Notes under the pieces: model-generated | The model's database searches: none | Seen by the model: only the letters and a program-made list of their open reading frames with translations | Told to the model about the DNA's origin: nothing | Program-made: the position numbers and the translations under genes | Part shown: positions 58,180-64,000 of the stretch, in pieces | Numbering within the stretch: the stretch's first letter is position 1 | Layout of the letters: the number at the start of each line of letters is the position of its first letter | Source of the DNA: Strix aluco | Lineage: Eukaryota; Chordata; Aves; Strigiformes; Strigidae | Length of the DNA stretch: 64,000 nucleotides | Direction of reading: 5' to 3' | Assembly: GCF_031877795.1 (NCBI RefSeq) | Contig: NC_133931.1 | Span: forward strand, 26,782,264 to 26,846,263

Positions 58180-61100
58180 CTAGGATTTACTTTGTTCAAA
58201 TACTTCAGCCAAATCCTGTCGCCTAGTCTTAAAGGATGATTTAAGCTCATTGTACTTCATGGCAGTAGCTGCAGAAAACATCCAATTTTAGGAGACTTTA
58301 CGTAGAAAACAAGACTAGGGTTTTTTTGCAGTGCAATGAAGACATTTTCCTTGGATTTTTCTGCGCAATTTGTTTCTGTGAATTAGTTTTTGTTTCCTAC
58401 ATAGTTTTAAAAATCTTTCAAAAGAAACTGAGTACCATCAAGATTAAGTACAGTTAATTGCAGTTGGAATTTTAGAGTTTCTGTGAGATTTTTTTCATAA
58501 TTAGGAAGTTCTGGGTTTTGTTTCTCTTTGGGATATTTCCATATTAATCTAAATTTTTCATTAGCAAGACAAGCTGTGAATTACAGACAAGGATAGGGTA
58601 CTCTGGAAAGTCTTTATATGTTGCTAAAGCAGGCTAATGTTACAAAATGGGGTTACACGTTAATAAACCCTAAACCAGTTTAATGTCATCTTGGAGAGCC
58701 AAGTCAATCTATTAAATACTTAACACTTCATAAGTAAATTGTTATGTTTATGTGTTATTAGATACATAAAGAGAACGAAACATAGATGGTTGTAAGGTGT
58801 AGACAAAGAAGCTAATGATTTCCGTTTACAGTAGAAGTCTGTCTCAGTCCTGCGACTCTCTTATGATATTACTGTTGTAATACAGTCACTCTTGGGAAAC
58901 AGGACTGCAAAAATATATGTTTTCTGACACAAACTGCTTTAAATTTTTCTGCTCTTGTACATTTTTTCATTTGTTTGCAGTTTTACTTTTTATTGAGGAA
59001 AAATGTGAAGAGATTTATAGAATACATACAAACTGATCATTTTTTAAAATAAAAAATGAAGTGCTTTTCAGTGAATGGCTATTGTCATTTCAAATGAAGT
59101 CTGCAATGATTAAATATTAAAATGATCGATGGTTTAAATTAATATAAAACTTTTCAGGAGATTATTACAAAGATTAACATTTTTAATGTTTTAATACTTC
59201 CATAGTTTATCAATCACAGGCACAGTGAAACTGTTTTTAGTTACCAAGCTGATGATCTCATATATCACTGCAGTATTATGCACAGCATAAACATCATGGT
59301 GTCATTGGTAAGGGAGATGAAGAAACACAATTTATGTTACAGCTCTTTAATAATCAGTTTTAGTCTTGAAGTATTTTTTGACACACAGAATAAGCAGGTA
59401 AGATTTTTTTTTTTTCCATTTGGAAAGAAGATAAGAAGGAAGGATAGTTCCAGAAAAGCTGTATGTATGCCATTTAGGAGGGAACTCTGTTTCATGTAAT
59501 GACAAACATATATTGTCACTGGTACTGCTACAGAAGGAGAAAAAGCACTTGCATGTATTTTTCCAAGTAGGACTTCCATTAATACGGCTTTAATATCCCC
59601 AAATTATCTGCAACTGCCTATGGTTCCTGATACATTTTTATTCATTAGAATTATGTTTGAAGGTCATGAGAAAATGTCAAGGCACCCCAAGTGCTTTTGT
59701 ATCACTAGCTGCGCATAGATACCCCTGTAATTCGATGGGTTGAGTAAACGCTTACTCCAGGCATTCTTGACATGGACAGTGCTAATCCCTTTGTTTCACA
59801 TTTCTTCTGCTTTTTTTAAACAGCGAGGCTAAAAATCAGTGTTAAGTGATTTTTAAGTTTGCTTTTGCCTCTTTAACCACATATTGCAATGATACAGTGG
59901 AGCTTTATACAATACAGTTTATTGTGTCCCAGGGCTTCTTGCAGTGTTAAATAGGATAATTCATACATCAACAAAATATTGTTTATTCATGTGTCATGAT
60001 TGTTCTTGGCATTGTCCTTCATCCAGTATGTTTTAACATCAAAAACAGGGCAGAATTGGAAAGACACAGTGTTATGAATTAGCCAATGTAAACCCAATAG
60101 GAGGTGTAAAGAAGGATGGGAGATAGGAGAGGAAGGGTGAAACAGAAATCCAGGAATAGATACTGAGCTGGTGAAGTGAATAAATGGGGAAAGACACTTC
60201 TGACAGCAGAATCTTATGATGGAGAAGTCGCTTACACCAAAAAGGGCGAAGTATGAGAGAGGGAAAGAGCAAAGGTTAGCACTAGGTGAACGGTGAGAAT
60301 GTTGAGAATGGTATTGGGAAGTTAAAATCCAGAGGGCGAAGTGAAGCACACCATTTTGTACACAAGTTTGTTGTCAGCAACTAATGCTGTTATTTCTATT
60401 AAGTAAGACAACAAAATAAAAGATGGAGTTACATTGCCTGTAGTTGGTTGCCTCTAGCCAGAAAACCAAATTTATCCTCATGTATTTTCATTGAAATAAA
60501 ATAAATAATGGAACAAAATAACCTTTTATGTTATGAACTGGTTTTTATAGTGGGAAAACAGATTGGGTTGGAAATGTAGTAGATTTCAAAGTTTCAATTG
60601 TTTTCTCTCCGGCTGTGCTGTGTGGTGTAAATGAAGAAAAGGTTAAGTTTACCCATGATAATTCCCTCTCACATTTACATTATCAATCAGCCTTTGTAGC
60701 TTTTTGTGCTTTTATCTATTGTGTTTTTATTGTAATCTTTACATATGAAGTTCTCAATTCTACAAACTCTTATGCTCAAATTTATTCACGAATGGCTCTG
60801 ACAGATGTGCTTTGGAAGCCTTAGAAGCTGTGGTTTAAGATGCTGCCAGCTGGTCGCCTTCTCCCCACCCCTCAGATTGCAGTCTGTACAGAAGAGCCAG
60901 CAATACCTGCACCTCAGTTTGCTTCCCTCACCTTAACTCGCATTTCTTTTTGGGTGACTTGCTCTGGTGCATAGGCTGGGAATGGGGTCCAGGGTCCTGG
61001 GGGCAGAACGTACCTCCTCTTGTTGCTCTTTTTTACAGGCTGCTCACCCCTGGCAGCGAGGTGGTTAAACACCTGGGTCGGCAACATCTCAAAGCCTCTC

Positions 61101-62117
61101 AGATACCCAAAGTTTGTTTATGACGCTCCCCTGTAGTTTCAAGTTGAACGTGATTTAAACTTTTTATTTTAAATTACATATGTTTTCAACTTGTTAATGT
61201 ACCAAGTCAGGTAGGACATTTCAGTACTTGGATTACCCATATCGCCATCTCTACTTAGATTCTCACCTGATGGTTTTGTCTGCTCTTAAAAGTGATCATG
61301 CCCAAAAGATCATATTAAAAACCATAGATCTTTCTTTCATGTAGTATGTATGCCATAGAAATTGTCCAGTAGGCGGTTTTAGTGTTGCACTCGTGTGTGG
61401 AGCTGATTATGCTGCCTCCAATTAAGATTGCATCGCTTACTTTACTGCTAGACAAGTATTGTATTACTTACCTTCTTGTCAAAAGAAAACAGTTAACCTA
61501 AAGGAGTGTATTCCTTGTTTTTGTTTTGTGTCTTGGCTGTCAGACTGAAAGTACACTATTTGTATAGCTAGCATTTAAATTTGATTAGGTCCTTGATTTA
61601 CTGTTACTCAACTAAAATTAAATTAAAAATTAGGACTGTACAGTAACAATAAAATGGATAAGGAGCTGGTGAGCTGCCAGCACTAAGAAGTAAAGGCTGG
61701 AGGCCACTGTCAATGGATGAGAGCTTGTGGCGACTTTCCCCAGCATTTGTCTTGGTGTGATGCTTTTTGCTGTTTTAGTCAATTGTCTGTGTGTAAACAT
61801 AGAAGCAGTAGTGACAAACAATGGATGGTTCAGTGATTGCTGGATTGATGAAGGGATGAAGTATAAAGCATTGCTGAGATCATGGTAACATGAGTCTGTT
61901 AAAATGCAGTTTGTCTGCAAATGCATTGAGGAAGAAGGAATGCTGAATGTGTGTGCAGAATGGAAGATTTTTATCTTATAAAGCTATGACTGGAGGAAGA
62001 CTTGGGTTTGTGAAGAAGCTCCTGTAGCCAGAGGGGATTCAAGTGCAGGGCAGTGTCAGGAAGAGCTGGTGCTGCTTAGAAGAGGTGGGGGGAGAGGTAG
62101 GAAGGTGGTTTAAATCC

Positions 62118-62200
62118 CTGTAATAAGACCGGTGCTGGAATTTTACGTCTAGTTCTGTTTGTATGAAAAACCCATCCTGAAAAATTTGAAAGTATGATGA
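62118..62200 (+). mobile_element. Old CR1 ORF2 fragment
   Basis: The phrase AATAAGACCGGTGCTGGAAT, followed by TACGTCTAGTTCTG and then GAAAAATTTGAAAGTATGATG, parallels the LVRPVLEYCVQFW and EKFERVQ coding region of CR1. It is short, diverged and without an open frame. Confidence 0.45.
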
Positions 62201-64000
62201 AGGTCCTTCTGTTAATGGTACTACCTCTGGTAGGTGGGCTTGAGAGTGGGCACAAGCTTGCCGTGATGTTTCTGACCACGTGGCTACCTTACCACAACAA
62301 GCTGGACCACAACAAGCTCTACTATATGCCCCGCCTTGCTGCTGCAGAGCAGAGCCCCTCCTAGATACAGTGTCGAGTGTCCTAGGCAAGGCTATGCGCA
62401 TCTGTGTGAATTTGTCATTTCTTCCCATTACAGAGGGCGTGGGAAGCATTGTCTCTTTTTGTTGTATATGTGCATCATGGAAAGCTTTCTATAATATGAT
62501 TTTTCAACTTTAGGCTTCAGTGTGATTAAATTTAAGCATGGTTTTAATGGAACCACAAAGAATTGCAGCAGCTAATATTTGGGGTTTTTTTGATTCTGCA
62601 ATCATAAAATGATCAGAGCAAGGATGGATGTGACTTTTTTTGAAATTTTTTGACATATGCTATTTAATTTATGAATGAATCCATAATCCATAAGTGAAAA
62701 GGTTAACAAAGGCTTCTTAGATTTGTTTCCTTTTTTATTCTTCAAGATAGGATAATTTGAAAGCCTGGGTTATTTTGGTATCTTTCTGGGTATGCAAAAG
62801 AGCAGACCAACAGGATAAACAGGAAGAGGGTATTCTGGAAAAATGATTAGTATAGAGCCAAAACCTATTTAAAAAAACCTTCAAACTATTTTCATTTTAA
62901 GTACACCAGTGGGGTTAAATAATATTAGTAACTTCTGTTAGAGTAACAGATCGTAATAATTTAAAACAAAAGGTCCCAGCGCACTTGCTAATATCCTTTA
63001 TGGCTTCAGTAAAATACATCTGAAATGATTTACAAAGCAAAGCTTCTGATGAATTCTTCCAGTTCTACATGGGAAGAGAGTCTGTTTATCTTCATGCATG
63101 TTTATATAGACCCATGGAAATTATGATCTAAATGTGGGTACCATACTAAAACATAGCCATATATGCAGAGTAAAGAATTCAAAGCACTTGCATTCTGTCA
63201 TTTATTGCACACAAATAATGTATGTTGCATAGGCTCAGTTCAATTCTGTATCCTGACCATAGAAGGACTCTATAGAGTACGTACTGTACCTTGAGGAGAC
63301 CTTCAAGGGGAGGGAATGGTGTGTGTAGGAAGAAGCCTCAGGGCAATGGCTCTCTGACCAAACTTGTCTCTTGTCTGTTTTTGAGCCTTCAGACTCAAGC
63401 ACTATCAGTGCTGGAAATAGTGAAGAGCTGGAGAGATGTTTTCCCTCTACTATGCTGGTATACATTTTCATTAAGTCACCTTATTAAAAAAAAATCAACG
63501 TGGAAACAACTGGGGTGGCTGTAAAGCTGAGTGCATGGAATAGAGTATTTTAGAAGTTAAAAGCAGAAGCAACTTAGCTAAAGTCCTTTTTAGAGCTGAC
63601 CGAGCTCTCCTTAAACTTCTTAAGCTTTATTACAGGCTTGTACAGCTTTTGGTGCAATAGTGGCCGGACTGAGCAATTGTAGTAGGAAGAGAACAAACCT
63701 GCAGTTTCTTGTGTTGCTGTTGAATCTGTTCTTATGAAAACCAGCCTGAACTCACTTTACTGTATGCTCTAGCAGGGCTTTTTTTTGTCGTATGCAGACT
63801 ACAAGGCTAGATTTCAGGCAGTGCATCCCCCTCCTCCTAATAAAACTTCATGGCAGTGCTGGAGCATACATTCTCCTTTGACTCTAGCTGAGGGCATGTG
63901 CAACCCCTAGTGCTTAGAGAGATGCACTCAGGAAATTACCATTTTATCTCAGGCTAGGATTTCTGAGGAAATGCTCACAAGCTGATAGCTACTCATTAAA

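Larger units (their letters stand above)
55991..64000. other. AT-rich intron-like or intergenic DNA
   Basis: About 8 kb beyond the CpG island. It contains a CR1 tail (57,352-57,441), an older CR1 piece (62,118-62,200) and a candidate terminal exon on the minus strand (57,920-58,179). On the plus strand a CAGGTAAGA donor-like site at about 59,396-59,404 lacks a matching good acceptor. I see no other convincing exon. Confidence 0.4.

Noticed and set aside
59278..59499. Plus-strand frame ending at a strong CAGGTAAGA donor
   Set aside because: The preceding acceptor candidates have poor pyrimidine tracts and the translation is low in information. A lone donor-like match is common by chance.
1..64000. 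CRISPR arrays, operons, tRNA or rRNA genes
   Set aside because: The sequence is vertebrate. No regularly spaced repeats of CRISPR type, no cloverleaf with A/B boxes and no rRNA-like block were seen by eye.

Overview
The window looks like a gene-poor stretch of a bird chromosome. It carries several CR1 LINE copies whose 3' ends are built from short ATTCTATG-type repeats. It also carries a solo retroviral LTR of a type I recognise from many birds, and a thin scatter of much older amniote LINE remnants in an AT-rich background. There are no operons or bacterial-type genes. No complete host protein-coding gene can be read with confidence; most open frames are chance frames or lie inside transposable elements. 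Family assignments rest on remembered consensus sequences, since no search could be run.

Layout. 1-25.7 kb: AT-rich unique DNA with an old CR1 tail (818-1150), a TAAAA microsatellite (1594-1693), a few homopolymer tracts and one GC-richer block (about 11.3-12.1 kb). 25,721-26,811: a solo LTR on the minus strand, with TG...CA ends and a perfect 5-bp target duplication (GCTAT). 26.8-42.5 kb: unique DNA with fragments of ancient LINEs and a weak candidate exon at 35.2-35.4 kb. 42.5-47.9 kb: a nested transposon stack. An ancient minus-strand LINE is split by about 4.3 kb holding a rearranged CR1 (5'UTR, ORF1, endonuclease, then only the ends of the reverse transcriptase region) plus an RT core in the opposite orientation. 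48.1-49.35 kb: a younger 5'-truncated CR1 with an open 391-codon RT frame. 49.3-54.9 kb: unique DNA with a compact hairpin and a weak candidate exon.

54.98-55.99 kb is a strong CpG island, almost certainly a promoter. It has an RFX-type X-box, four CCAAT boxes, a YY1-type site and an E2F-type site. The gene or genes it drives are not identified. Candidate minus-strand exons at 51.7 and 35.4 kb would fit a minus-strand gene starting here, with compatible splice phase, but this is inference. A further candidate terminal exon lies at 57.9-58.2 kb on the minus strand. The rest, to 64 kb, is AT-rich intron or intergenic DNA with two small CR1 relics.

I found no clear sign of an undescribed molecular system. 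The most unusual structures are the nested and rearranged LINE stack, the dispersed palindromic repeat family with a TTGACTTCAATGG-like core, and the 50-bp hairpin at 52.6 kb.
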